A stretch of 64,000 nt of DNA from Adiantum capillus-veneris (GCA_014529385.2 CM043945.1:148291241-148355240), one strand, 5' to 3'; shown: positions 45,151-56,069, counted from the first letter of the stretch. The notes: generated by a model from the letters alone, not told the origin. Numbers and translations are program-made.

Positions 45151-48054
45151 ATGGCCTTCCCTAATTTTTATGGTAAGCCTGGGGAGGTTGCTCTAGACTT
45201 TTTGGATAATTTAGAAATGGCCTTTCGGGTATCGAGAAGGGATGACGAAGCTACTAAGTTAAGGGCCTTTCCTTTGGTCTTGAGGGAAGGTGCAAAATTA
45301 TGGTATCAAACTTTGGCACCTAAAGAAAGAAGAGACTGGGAGTCCTTAAAGATGGCCTTCATCGAAGAATTTCGCCGCCATGAGCCTCCAGAGGAGATAT
45401 GGAGACAGCTCTTAGAGCTATGCCAAACATCACCCAATGACTATAGAAGCTATGAAGGAAAGTTTTCCAACCTGTGGGAGAAATGGTGTGCATCACTAGG
45501 TGAAGGAGAAAGGGTGCCAGAATGCTTAAAGAAGGATTGTTTCCTGGCAGGGCTTTACCCCATCCTTCGAGAAAAGGTAAAAGGTAAATTCCCAGATACC
45601 TTTGATAAAGCTATGACTTATGCAAGGGAGAAGGATAGGAAGTTAAAATTCCAAGCTCAACTACAAGGGGGAATGGAGCCTCCACCGCTAGCTCAACCTA
45701 CGGCAAGGGTAGTAGCAGGGACAGGAGCAACAGACCAAGAGTCCTCTCAACAAGAATTTCTTCAACAAATCACCAATCAACTAGAGAGCCTGTCCATCAA
45801 TCTGGTTCAAGGTGTAAGGGCTCCCCAGCCAGGAAATGAACGAAATAGACAAGAAGGACAAAGGCAAGCACGTGAGTACATTTGCTACAACTGTGGAGAG
45901 GTAGGTCACGGCATGTATTATTGCCCCCATCCACGACGCTATCAAGGAAATGGTAATCAAAGACGGCCTCCTCACCAGCAAGTCACTCCTCCTCGAACTA
46001 GGCCACTAAATGGACAAAATGCACACATGGCTCCACCAATCCAAATATTGAGACCCCCTCCTCCACCACCACAAGCACCAGCAGAGATCCCTCCACTACC
46101 ATCGGGAGGGGAGGACAGGGCTGTCTCTGTCATAAGTCTTGACAATGGTAAGGATAAAGGGAAAGAAAAAATGGAGGAACCTATTGCCATGCCAATAAAG
46201 AGAGTTAGGAGACAAAGAGCTGATGAAATGGAAGCTTCAGAGCCGGATAAAGGGAATGAGGGTTCCTCCCAAGTGATAGGAGACAAGAAAAGGAAGAGTA
46301 GGTCAAGGAGACACATAGGAGTAGAAGACTTTCCACTTGGGGTAGGATCCATACCTTACGACCTGGTAGCAGATGTGAGTAAGCAAAGACCAAAGATTTC
46401 ATGGCAGCAACTCCTCCACCTTTCCCCAAAGATGCGTAGAACATGGTCTAAGATGGTCAGCACCAGGAGGGCTAAGGCAAAGTCAGTTGGGTCTATTAGT
46501 GCAAGAGGCATGAAGGATATCGTGCCAGTCATTGATGCAGAGATTAAGAGTCAGCGAGTCTCCAATGTGTACGTAGATGGTGGAGCCGAGATTTGTGTTA
46601 TGACAGAGAAATTAATGCACAGGTTGGGTTTGGAAGTAAATGAGCAAACTTCCTTACAAGCTAAGATGGAAAATAATGTAAGGGTGGCTTATGTGGGAAA
46701 GGTTAATGGAGTGAAGGTTTCAGCTTTTGGTGTGGCAATCTCAATTGATGCTTATGTGATCCCAACTAAGGGGGAGGGCTATCCGCTAATCCTTGGAAGA
46801 CCTTGGCTTATGGCTATGAAAGCTAGGCAAGATTGGGAGACAGGTTCCCTTGAGTTGCGACCAAATCATAAGGTAGGTGGCAAGCAACAAAAAATTGTGT
46901 ATAACATGAAGCAGGGTAGACAACAAGACCTAGAGATGGAGACTTCTATGGATGAATGGAGCACAAGCAGCTGCTCTTCATCTGAGGATGAGTCATCTGA
47001 GGATGAGTCATCTGAGGATGAGTCATCTGAGGAGGATGCTAGCTCTTTGGAAGTCATGGGTATAATATTGCGAAACCCAGAAGGAGAAGGTGGTCAAGAC
47101 TCTCTAAACAAGGAAGAAGCCACGGGCTTAGAGGAGATGCTAGCTAAGGACCTACTAGAAGAAGAGAGAGAACCCTATTTGCAGGTACTAAAGAAGCATG
47201 CTGGCCTCTTTATAACTGATTACGAGCACATTAAAGGAGTGACGGTAACCCAACACCATATCCAATTAAAGGAAGGTGCCAAACCAGTGGTGCAAAGGCT
47301 AAGGAGATTAGGGCTAGTGCAACAAGATGCACTCTTAAAAGAAGTAAAAAGATTACTCAAGGCAGGATTTATCTACCGAGTGGAAGATTCTGAGTGGGTG
47401 TCTCCAGTTGTGGTAGCACCAAAGAAAAATGGGAAGTGGAGGGTATGTGTGGATTACAAGCCTCTAAACGCAGCCACAAAAGGGGACCATTTTCCTTTGC
47501 CTTTTCAAGATGAAATAATAAATGAAGTGGTTGGTCATGAAAGGTACACAGTGTGTGATGGGTACTCAGGCTACTTCCAAATCAGAATTGCAGATGAAGA
47601 CCAAAGAAAGACTACCTTCATAACACCTTGGGGGTGTTTTGCTTATAGAGTTATGCCTTTTGGTTTAACTAATGCCCTAGCTACTTTCCAGAGGTTTATG
47701 AACTTGGTGTTTCAACCTTACTTTGGTAAGTCCATACGAGTCTTCATTGATGATTTTTGCATTTACAGCTCTAGGGAAGTACATCTGTCCAAGGTTGATG
47801 AAGGTTTCACCCGTCTGGCCCAATTGGGTGGGCAATTGAATAAAGACAAGTGCCACATAGGTGAGAGCAAGGTCACTCTACTAGGCCATGTTGTGTCTCA
47901 AGATGGTATTGAGGTTGACCCTGAAAAGGTAAAGACATTGTTAGCTTTACCTACTCCTTCAAACGTGAAGCAACTAGTCTCCTTCATTCAAAAGGTTTGC
48001 TACATGGGACGATTCATACATCTCCTTTCTCAGGCTATCTATCCTTTGCAGTAG
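45151..48054 (+). CDS. Gag-Pol first part: gag, protease, reverse transcriptase
   Basis: ATG at 45151 (MAFPNFYGKPGE). Gag capsid-like region about residues 45-160 (LWYQTLAPKERRDW, RSYEGKFSNLWEKW), a zinc knuckle at residue 245 (CYNCGEVGHGMYYC), a proline-rich stretch, and a protease at about residue 476 (VYVDGGAEICVM). An acidic Ser/Glu repeat (four 15-bp units, about 46980-47035) leads into the reverse transcriptase (KKNGKWRVCVDYKPLNAATK, YRVMPFGLTNA, FIDDFCIYS at about residue 865). It ends at TAG 48052-48054; the same frame continues beyond. In the related element the equivalent position encodes Gln, so this is a point nonsense change unless read through. Confidence 0.92.
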   Translation: MAFPNFYGKPGEVALDFLDNLEMAFRVSRRDDEATKLRAFPLVLREGAKLWYQTLAPKERRDWESLKMAFIEEFRRHEPPEEIWRQLLELCQTSPNDYRSYEGKFSNLWEKWCASLGEGERVPECLKKDCFLAGLYPILREKVKGKFPDTFDKAMTYAREKDRKLKFQAQLQGGMEPPPLAQPTARVVAGTGATDQESSQQEFLQQITNQLESLSINLVQGVRAPQPGNERNRQEGQRQAREYICYNCGEVGHGMYYCPHPRRYQGNGNQRRPPHQQVTPPRTRPLNGQNAHMAPPIQILRPPPPPPQAPAEIPPLPSGGEDRAVSVISLDNGKDKGKEKMEEPIAMPIKRVRRQRADEMEASEPDKGNEGSSQVIGDKKRKSRSRRHIGVEDFPLGVGSIPYDLVADVSKQRPKISWQQLLHLSPKMRRTWSKMVSTRRAKAKSVGSISARGMKDIVPVIDAEIKSQRVSNVYVDGGAEICVMTEKLMHRLGLEVNEQTSLQAKMENNVRVAYVGKVNGVKVSAFGVAISIDAYVIPTKGEGYPLILGRPWLMAMKARQDWETGSLELRPNHKVGGKQQKIVYNMKQGRQQDLEMETSMDEWSTSSCSSSEDESSEDESSEDESSEEDASSLEVMGIILRNPEGEGGQDSLNKEEATGLEEMLAKDLLEEEREPYLQVLKKHAGLFITDYEHIKGVTVTQHHIQLKEGAKPVVQRLRRLGLVQQDALLKEVKRLLKAGFIYRVEDSEWVSPVVVAPKKNGKWRVCVDYKPLNAATKGDHFPLPFQDEIINEVVGHERYTVCDGYSGYFQIRIADEDQRKTTFITPWGCFAYRVMPFGLTNALATFQRFMNLVFQPYFGKSIRVFIDDFCIYSSREVHLSKVDEGFTRLAQLGGQLNKDKCHIGESKVTLLGHVVSQDGIEVDPEKVKTLLALPTPSNVKQLVSFIQKVCYMGRFIHLLSQAIYPLQ

Positions 48055-50376
48055 CTCACTAAACACACTACATTGACATGGAGTGAGGAGGGTGAAAGGT
48101 GCTTTCAAGAAGTTAAAACCATTTTGAGCTCATTGCCTGTCGTCCTACAACCCACATGGGGTGAATTATTCTATGTAAATCCTAGTGTAGGTCCAGAAGC
48201 TCTAGGAGCTGTCTTGATGCAAAAAGACCCAAAGACATCTCTCATGAGACCAGTCTACTTCTCTAGTAGAGTGATGACAGCTGTTGAAAAGGGTTTCAGC
48301 GCAACTGAGCAATTGGTGCTAGCTCTTAAGTTTGTAGTGGAGAAGTTTCGGGCTTACTTACTTCCGAGACAATTTGTGGTGATCACAACTGAGGAGGTTT
48401 TTCCATATGCCCTACAACACATGGAATTGTCTCAAAGAATAGCAAAGTGGGTGGTGCAGCTTCAAGAGTTTGACTACACACTACAAGTAGAGGATTCCAC
48501 CCGTGCTTGTTTGGCAGATGTCCTCACACAAAGGTGTTATGAGAAGGCCAAGAAAGAGGCACCTAGTAAGGTACCGCCTATCCCGGAGCCTAAAGTTCTA
48601 CTGGGAGCACACAGTCTGTATTTTGATGGGGCTTACAAGAGGACCAAAGACAAGGCATTAGCAGGCATAGTAATATTAGGTCCAGAGAAGGAGAAGATCT
48701 TTGCAAAAGGGTTTCATCTAAAAGAGGTTCATTCTAACAATGAGGCTGAGTACCATGCCCTTGTTTTAGGGTTGCAATGTTGTCTTTCTCAGGGCATCAC
48801 AAAGCTAAATGTTTTTGGTGACTCCATGTTGATTGTTAAGCAAATGGGTGGTGTATGGGCCTGTAAAAATGACAAATTGTCTGTTAAGATGAGGGAAGCA
48901 AAGGCCTTGTTGAAGGGTTTTAAAGAAGTTCGAGTGCACTTTGTACCTAGAGATCAAAATCGAGAAGCAGATGCCTTAGCAGGTGAAGAACTACAAACTC
49001 TCATAGTAGGTGCTATCCTTGTGAAAAGTCCTTTATACGAGGTAAAGGAGGAGCTGCATGATTTACTTTACTTTCTTGAGCATTGTGAAGCACCCTCTGG
49101 TATGAGTAAAAGTGAACGTAGGTGGTTGGCAAAAAAGGCTACCAGCTATAGCTTAATGAATGAGGACTTCTATTGTAGAGGGAAAGATGCTGTCTTAAGG
49201 AGAGTTCCTGCATCCCAAGAGATAAAGGATATTTTGTTTAGTTGTCATGAAGGTGTGTGTGGTGGCCACTTTGCACAAGAGATTACTAGCAGAAAGATTT
49301 TACAAGCAGGGTTCACGTGGCCAAGCCTCCATCGAGATGTACAACATTGGTGCCGCACATGTGAGGTTTGCCAAAAAGCTGGACCAAGGCGTCTTACCCA
49401 TGAAAATCAGCATCCAATCAAAACCTATGGGCCATTTGAAAAATGGGGGATAGATGCAATAGGGCCACTACCTTGCACTCAATCAGGGAAGGAATACATC
49501 ATTATGGGGGTGGAGTACATGACCAGATGGGCAGAAGCTCATCCCACAAAGCGCATCACAGCCAAGGATGTGAGTGATTTCATTTTTGAATGCCTTTGTT
49601 GCCATTTTGGCACACCTTTGGAGATTCTCTCGGATAGGGGACCGGGATTTCGAGCTGATTTAGTCGGGCAATTGATGAACAAGTTAAAAATCAAGCGCAG
49701 GCACTCTACACCATACTACCCTCAGTGCAATGGTCTTGTGGAAAAGGTAAATGGTCTTATATGTAAAATCATCACTAAGCAAGTGCATTTACATCCTAAG
49801 ACATGGGACAAACACCTAGATGCAGCACTTTGGGCCTACAGAACATCCTTTAAAACATCCTTGGGGTATACACCTTTTCACTTGGTTTACGGGCAAGAGG
49901 CACTATTGCCTATAGAAGTGGAGCTAGCGAGCCTCCGAGTTCTAAAATCACATCAAGAGGATAGTCAAGAGAAGCAGGTGGAAGGAAGAATCATCGATTT
50001 GGAGAGGTTAGGGCTAGATCAAGAGTCAGCAATGAAGTACTATGCAGCCCAGGTAGAGAAGAAACGAAAGAAGTTCAATCGCAACCTTGTCAAGAAAGGT
50101 ATCAAGGAAGGTTCTTTAGTGCTCAGATACAACAATCGCTTTGATCGCAGTAAGGATGGTAAGTTCTTGCTTAAGTGGGAAGGCCCTTTTGTAGTGATAC
50201 AGAGGTTCTCAAATGGTAGTTACCAACTAGGTGACCTAGATGGTAAGGTACATCAGACCCTGGTAAATGGTTGGCGATTGAAGGCCTACCAATGTCGTCT
50301 TTCACAGCCATATGCTGGTGAAATCAATGCTAAGGATGGTTCAGAGGAGAGCTCATCATATTCGAGCTCCAACTAA
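48055..50376 (+). CDS. Pol second part: RNase H, second RNase H, integrase
   Basis: Same frame as the preceding part, after the TAG. The RT-linked RNase H region is degenerate (YFSSRVMTAVEKGFSATEQ, ACLADVLTQ). It is followed by a complete archaeal-type RNase H with acidic residues in YFDGAYKR, SNNEAEYHAL, VFGDSMLIVK and READALAGE. Integrase has H-H-C-C (HEGVCGGHF, CRTCEVCQKAG) and the D, D, E triad in WGIDAIGPL, LSDRGPGF and NGLVEKVNG. The C-terminus holds KWEGPFVVIQRFSNGSYQL. The frame closes at TAA 50374-50376. Confidence 0.9.
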   Translation, partial: LTKHTTLTWSEEGERCFQEVKTILSSLPVVLQPTWGELFYVNPSVGPEALGAVLMQKDPKTSLMRPVYFSSRVMTAVEKGFSATEQLVLALKFVVEKFRAYLLPRQFVVITTEEVFPYALQHMELSQRIAKWVVQLQEFDYTLQVEDSTRACLADVLTQRCYEKAKKEAPSKVPPIPEPKVLLGAHSLYFDGAYKRTKDKALAGIVILGPEKEKIFAKGFHLKEVHSNNEAEYHALVLGLQCCLSQGITKLNVFGDSMLIVKQMGGVWACKNDKLSVKMREAKALLKGFKEVRVHFVPRDQNREADALAGEELQTLIVGAILVKSPLYEVKEELHDLLYFLEHCEAPSGMSKSERRWLAKKATSYSLMNEDFYCRGKDAVLRRVPASQEIKDILFSCHEGVCGGHFAQEITSRKILQAGFTWPSLHRDVQHWCRTCEVCQKAGPRRLTHENQHPIKTYGPFEKWGIDAIGPLPCTQSGKEYIIMGVEYMTRWAEAHPTKRITAKDVSDFIFECLCCHFGTPLEILSDRGPGFRADLVGQLMNKLKIKRRHSTPYYPQCNGLVEKVNGLICKIITKQVHLHPKTWDKHLDAALWAYRTSFKTSLGYTPFHLVYGQEALLPIEVELASLRVLKSHQEDSQEKQVEGRIIDLERLGLDQESAMKYYAAQVEKKRKKFNRNLVKKGIKEGSLVLRYNNRFDRSKDGKFLLKWEGPFVVIQRFSNGSYQLGDLDGKVHQTLVNGWRLKAYQCRLSQPYAGEINAKDGSEESSSYSSSN

Positions 50377-50701
50377 GGTAACAATCATGTACATAGTCGT
50401 TTCAAAAAAAAAAAAAAAGGAAAAAAAGAGAAGAAAAAAAGAAAAAAAGAGAATGCTACCAGTGAAAGCGGATATTGACAATGGATGGGGTATGGCTTTC
50501 AAGGGTCTAGGAGACCAGTTGTTAATCATGGATGGATACAATTATTCATCAGAAAGGACTAAACAGGGTGCATCAGCCAAGAAAGAAGTAACATGGCAAA
50601 TTCAATTGGTACCAGGTGGGTAAGTATTCAAGAGAACCCTATTGTAGCACAACCTACAGCTAGAGGCATCAAATACCTCTAGCTTAAGGGGGAGGGCTAT
50701 A
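50377..50701 (+). other. 3' untranslated part and polypurine tract of the Tat-like element
   Basis: An A/G-rich low-complexity run lies at 50404-50452. The polypurine tract AAGGGGGAGGGCTATA lies at 50686-50701, next to the LTR. The same AGGGG-AGGGCTA tract precedes the 3' LTR of the element at 61899. Confidence 0.8.
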
Positions 50702-52214
50702 TGATGCATGGTTTTTAGGACCCCTTCTGAAGATGCAATAAAGGCACAGTCAGTTGTTGGGGAGATGAGGATACTCTAGTCCAAGGGATCTCGAAAGAGA
50801 AGAAAAATCTACTTCACAAGCACCAAAGAGTAAAAAGTGCCATGGACAGAAGATACGTGGGAACGAGCTCTTATGCATGCCTACAACCTATATCTTACAG
50901 AATAGCCCATTCTAGGTGTGAATTTCTAGTGAAATTTACACGAGGATGTTCGTGTGGACTCACAGCACAGCATACTCCGTTTTCACTTTTTTACCGACAG
51001 TAAATATTTTTTACCTACAGTAAATATTTTTCACCTACATGGTAAATACAAATCACTTTTTACCTACAGTAACTTTTTTTACCCATGGTAAATATTTTTT
51101 ACTGCACCATAAGTATTTGGTAGTTAACAGTTCACTGTTACTAGAAGCAGTGATTGGGCATCAACAATGCAGTTACAGGAGGAGAAAAGGGGAAAATCTT
51201 ATGGTAAAGGTGAGTCAACAGGGATAAAGACTTTTGAGTTGAAAAGAGACATGCTGATTTTTTCAAAGAACACATGTCAAAAGAAGCCATGGTTGAGGAT
51301 TTTTTGAGAATTTGATATTCAGGAGGACCCAGCTGCCACCTCCCCCCCGCAGGTCCCCCTCATGACATGTGCAGAACCTCCAGTTTTAACAGCCACCTTA
51401 TCTGCTCTTAAATGCTGGTCAAGGCCTTATCCCCATGTGTCACAATCAGAAAAATCAGCATTTATCCTCCCCTCTCACATCACTCTAGAGAATATCTTGA
51501 TGGTGACATATCAGGTGACCTCAATCTGTTGACCACCCTAAGCAAAAAGTAACCCCAATCAACGGATTTAAGCATGTTTATCCCTAATCCTAAACCCTCT
51601 CAGAAACCTATATAAGGAGGCCTTCTCTCACTCAAAACCAACACTTCACCCACTTCACCAAGAAACGAAGCTATGACGACATTGCTCACAACGAGGAGTT
51701 ATGGATGGAGCTCTACTCTCTCTCCCTCTCTCTCTCTCCCTCTAGTATGCTACATTACTAGCCCTAAAACCTAAATAAGGAGTCTTCTCTCATGCTCCAT
51801 GGCCACCATCCTCGCCATCATTCTCTAAGGTGTTCATGTGTTGCTAGTAGGATCATACCTACTTGCTGGGTTGATTGTTTTTGACAAGGGATTATGCCAT
51901 CCTTGGCTTGCTTCTCTATATCCTTGTTATGTATGATCAGATGCCGTTGTATTATTAAGCTGATGTCTTGTGTATATATATGCTACATAAGGTCCCTAAG
52001 ATTCGTTTCTATGTGTTTTTCCATATGTTTTGATGCCATCATAATGCCAGAAGTCTCACTTGCCTATGTGCACTATGTGTGAGGTCCCTAAACCTCTTAA
52101 TTTAGGGTGGTGCCCCCTTTGTTTTGTTCTTTGCTTGTTTGCATGAGGCGTGGTTTGTGGAGTGTGCACGAGTACAGAGGCCACCCAATTGCACTGCTCT
52201 TTTTCCCGCTATCA
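50702..52214 (+). repeat. 3' LTR of the Tat-like element
   Basis: TGATGCATGG to CGCTATCA. It lacks one TTTTTTACC-ACAGTAAATA unit and has a shorter CT run than the 5' LTR, which explains the 24-bp length difference. Substitutions are few. Confidence 0.93.
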
Positions 52215-54060
52215 GAGGACATCTTATGGATCTAGGATCATAAGACGCCAACATAGTGCTAAATGGCTTCTTATAAGTATACACGTAAACATAGTGCATA
52301 GAGGGAATTTTACTAGCATAAAGACCGCCCTATGGCCTTGGGACCATAGGGTGCCAACATAGAGCATAGAGGGATTTTTATTAGCACCTTGTTGCCCTTG
52401 GGACGCCATAGTGCCATAAAGTGGTTTTGTATATATAGTAGAGAATTCTCACACACATGATACCTTGGAGAATTCTCACACACATGATACCTTGGTCACA
52501 ATCTAGCTCTTGGACCATATGATAGTAGCATAGAGGAAACCCTATAGCCCTAGGGTTTCCTTCTATCCCTAGGGCCATACACTGCCAACATATAGTATAC
52601 ATGATTTCTTCATAGAGCAAACCTTTTAGCCCTACACTATAGAGTGGAAACCTAGACCATATAATGTATCCTACTAGCATAGAAGGCACCCTATGACCCT
52701 GAGGCCAAAGAGTACCAATTTAGGGCATAAAGGGTCTCTTCCTAAGTTGAAGGGCACCTTGTGGCCCTAGGGAGCACCCTCTGGCCCCAGGGCCATAGGG
52801 TGTCAACATAGTCAAATGGGGTGTAAACCTAGAGCATAGAGGGTTTCTTACTATCATGGAGGACACCCTGTGTCCTTGGTGCCATAGGGTGCAAACATAT
52901 AGCATGAAGGGTATCTTGCTAGCATAGAGAGCACCCTATGGCCTTGGGGCCATATGATTCCAACAAAGAGCATAAACGGTTTTTTGATAGCATAGAGGAT
53001 AGCTTATTTCCCTGGGGCCATATGATACCAAAATAAAAGAGTCTTAAGAAGGGCACCTAGGCCACTAAATCACCATGGGGCCATAAGGTGGTCTTTGTGG
53101 AATGCTCCTAAAGGGTTCCTTGGCTATCCTATGGCCTTTGGGCCATAGGCTACCAACATAGAGTTTAGATGATTTCTTACTAACATAGAGCTCACCTTGT
53201 GGCCTACGGTCTTTAGATTCTAATATAGAGTTTCAATGGTTTCATACTAGGCGTAAGGGGCACCCTATGGCCTTGGGTCCATAGAGTGTCAATGTAGAGC
53301 GCAGAGGTTTCCTTTCTAGTATAGAGGGCACCATGTGGCCTAGGAGCCATTTGATGCACCCTATGGCCCGAGGGTTGTAGGTTGCCAATGTAGACAAGGT
53401 TTCTTAGTAGCATTATAAAGGGTACCTTGTGGCCCTCAAATCTCCATAGGGTGCCAACATAGAGCGTAGAGGGTTTCTCTTACTAGCATAGAGGACATCC
53501 TATGGCCTTGGGGCCATAGGGTTTCAATATTGAGCATAGAGGATTTCTTACTAGCATAGAGGCTACCTTGTGGCCCTAGGTCCATAGGGTGCAAACATAG
53601 AGAATAGAGGATTTCTTACTATCATAGAGGGTACCTTGTGGCCCTAGGTCCATAGGGTGCAAACATAGAGCATAGAGGATTTGTTACTAGCACATAGGGC
53701 ACCCTATGGCCCAAACGCTATATAGTGATAACATGTAGCATAAAGGGTTTCTTACTAGCATAAAAGGCAGACCTTGTGGCCCTCGGGTCATAGGGTGCCA
53801 ACATAAAGCATATATGGTTTCTTACTAGTGCTCATAGAGGGCATCTTGTGGCCCTATGACAACCCATGGCCTTAGGACCATAGGGTGACACATAAATAAA
53901 GTACCATATGGCTTTGAATCCATATATCTATTTATATGTTGAGACCTCCCAACAATCCTAACCCTATGGCCTTGAGGCCATAAAGAGACATATTTTGGAT
54001 TATCTTAAAGTCATAGAGATATCTACAAAGAGAACCGTATGGCCTGAAGGCCATAAGAAA
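52215..54060. repeat. Palindromic satellite, right field part 2
   Basis: It starts with the GAGGA target duplication. Units of about 68-72 bp follow: ACCCTATGGCC or ACCTTGTGGCCCTAGG, then CCATAGGGTG, CAACATAGAGCATAGAGG, TTTCTTACTAGCATAGAGG. Two adjacent units at 53564 and 53632 are almost identical (period 68). About 25 units are seen. The spacing is more regular here than in the left field. Confidence 0.88.
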
Positions 54061-54168
54061 CTTAGTCAAGGAAATCATCCAATGCAAGAAGATCATGGCA
54101 ATAGAAAATGAAACATCTGCTCTAGAGCTTAAAGGCATAAATGTTTCTCCAAGTATACTTCTAGGCGC
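54061..54168 (+). other. Possible coding remnant left of the second Tat-like element
   Basis: One frame is open through NLVKEIIQCKKIMAIENE, then TSALELKGINVSPSILLG, up to the LTR edge. It might belong with the open frame to the right of the element, but this is weak. Confidence 0.25.
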
Positions 54169-55481
54169 TGATGGGGGCTTTTCACAAGCCAAACTCCCAT
54201 ACCCCTCTTCTCTCGTCCCCACCCCATGAAAACCCCCTCTTAGGGAGGGAGTGATAAAAGGCATTGGAAAAAGTAAGAAAAAAAATAAAGTATGATTACG
54301 TAAATATATGAGAAAGGTAAAATAGGCCACCTCATGCGTGCGGGACAGCCCATCCCCACCTTGCCTCCTTTTTCTTCACTGTTGCCCCGCCGTGTGTCCC
54401 TTTTCCTCTCCTCCACTCAAAAGGTCAACCCCTCTCTCTTCCCCTTGTCCTTTCTCCTTTCTCTCTCCCCTCAAGCTACCCCACCTCTCACCAATAATAC
54501 ATTCTAACTCACCAATAATGCACCCTAACTCACATGCAACTTACCCTATCTTCCAAAATAGTATACCCCACCCTCCCTTTCTCTCTCCTATCATATCCCA
54601 TGACCCAAATACCCCCCTCTCTCTCTAAATGGCGCCATGTCTCTTGTCTTGTAGCTAAATAACCTCCCCCACACTCACACACACTCAGTTTCATTGAAAA
54701 AGGTGCCCACAGATCCATCCCTACCCGGTGGTTACCTGATTTTTCTTGTGTTCACACACATCTGCACACAGATTCACCTCTGAACACACTCCCCTCTCTC
54801 CCCTCTTGTAATTACTTTATTCTCCATGTCACCTCTCACTTTTTTTCATCAAACCATCTCTCTCTCTTAGTCTCTCTCTCATGAGACTGCTGTTCTGGCA
54901 CATATACACACAGCCAGACAAGTGGGGCCCACAGTCACATGGCCTATGTAGATAATGATTTCTTCATTTCTAAATTCTAGAATTTCTCCCCCCTCCTCCC
55001 CTATATAAAGAGGGGTCACCATCACACTAAACATACACACAACATCACCAAAGAGTACACTATGCACTGTGTGTGCCTAGTGCATACACACACACCCACA
55101 CCATCACCATCACCGCAATCACCATGCTCGTCTTGAGAATGACCTCTACACCCTTGGGCTATGGAAGATGAAGGGCAACTAAATGAAGGATGATGGCCAT
55201 AACCCTTGTGCGAGTCTTCGCCATCAACTCTCACCTATCCACCATGTGCTCTACCACTCTCTCCCTTCTCATTCCCCTACCCTATGCTCCCCATTTCATT
55301 GCCTTATTCTCTAAATAAATCTTGAGGTTTTGTGAGTATGTTTTCTTGCAATGTTTTGCCCATGTGAGGTGTGCGGAATCGCCACCTAGTCTTGTGTTTG
55401 GAGTGAGCTTGTGTATGTGTGAAGGGTGTGCGGATTCGCCATCCTTTTGTGGTGCCTAAGTACTAAGCCGCTATACCCCCT

Positions 55482-55545
<64 letters not shown>

Positions 55546-55755
55546 TGATCTCATTACCTTTCTTCTTCATCATTACTCCCAAGCATCCATCTCTCTGCGA
55601 TGAAAACTTTGTTATGGTGGTGTGTTGTTTGCGTCCTAGCCGTTGAAGCTAGGTGGTGCTCCCTGTTTGCTTTACCATGACAGGCTCGAGGCGCGCCATT
55701 CGGTCCCTGGTGTTTTAGAGGCCGTCGGGGTTCGGGGTTTGCTTTGCTCCCGTCA
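54169..55755 (+). repeat. 5' LTR of the decayed Tat-like element
   Basis: TGATGGGGGCTTTTC to GCTCCCGTCA. TATA box TATATAAAG at 55002-55010. AATAAA near 55313 is a candidate poly(A) signal. A long CT microsatellite lies at about 55482-55542. Confidence 0.92.
55482..55542. repeat. CT microsatellite in the 5' LTR
   Basis: A CCCT-rich start followed by about 25 or more CT units. The matching run in the 3' LTR at about 63199-63245 is shorter. Confidence 0.9.
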
Positions 55756-55757
55756 TT

Positions 55758-55774
55758 TGGTGCCCCCACTGAGG
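55758..55774 (+). promoter_or_regulatory. Primer binding site of the decayed Tat-like element
   Basis: TGGTGCCCCCACTGAGG, two bases after the LTR end and identical to 43778-43794. Confidence 0.8.
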
Positions 55775-55828
55775 ATCTTTTCATGAAACCCTTCAGTTTA
55801 CAAGACTGAAACCCCTAAACTATTGTGA

Positions 55829-56069
55829 ATGGATGAATGGCTAGCAGGATTTGCTAACTGGACGACAAAAGAAGAAGAGCTCCAAGCACAACTAGACGAA
55901 CTCCGCATCTCCATCGAAGCTTGAGTGCCAGGCGTAACGGTAATCGATTTGCAGTGGGAGAGTCAACCAACACGCCAAACCCAGTGGATATACATAGCCC
56001 AAGTGCCAAGAAGAAGAAGGAGAAGGTCGAAACCATGTCCGCAACCTACAACCAACCCACAACAACAAA
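55829..56069 (+). pseudogene. Leader ORF A of the decayed element
   Basis: ATG 55829, MDEWLAGFANWTTKEEELQA, to a TGA at 55922-55924. The same frame continues with VPGVTVIDLQWES and a basic run (VPRRRRRRSKP), matching ORF A at 43847. The TGA is therefore a disabling change. Confidence 0.55.

Larger units (their letters stand above)
42238..52214 (+). mobile_element. Nearly intact Tat-like Ty3/gypsy retrotransposon, 9.98 kb
   Basis: LTRs of 1537 and 1513 bp are nearly identical and flanked by a 5-bp TSD. A primer site, four small leader ORFs, a gag-pol frame with one nonsense codon, and a polypurine tract complete it. A second, archaeal-type RNase H between RNase H and integrase marks the Tat branch, and extra ORFs ahead of gag are also known from Ogre/Tat elements. 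It sits inside the palindromic satellite. Confidence 0.93.

Noticed and set aside
46866-47057. Minus-strand Ser/Asp-rich frame
   Set aside because: It is the antisense shadow of the acidic Ser/Glu repeat in the Tat-like polyprotein.
54338-55234. Pro/Ser-rich and His-rich frames in the LTRs at 54.3-55.2 kb and 62.0-63.0 kb
   Set aside because: Low-complexity C-rich LTR sequence, present in both LTRs and on both strands.
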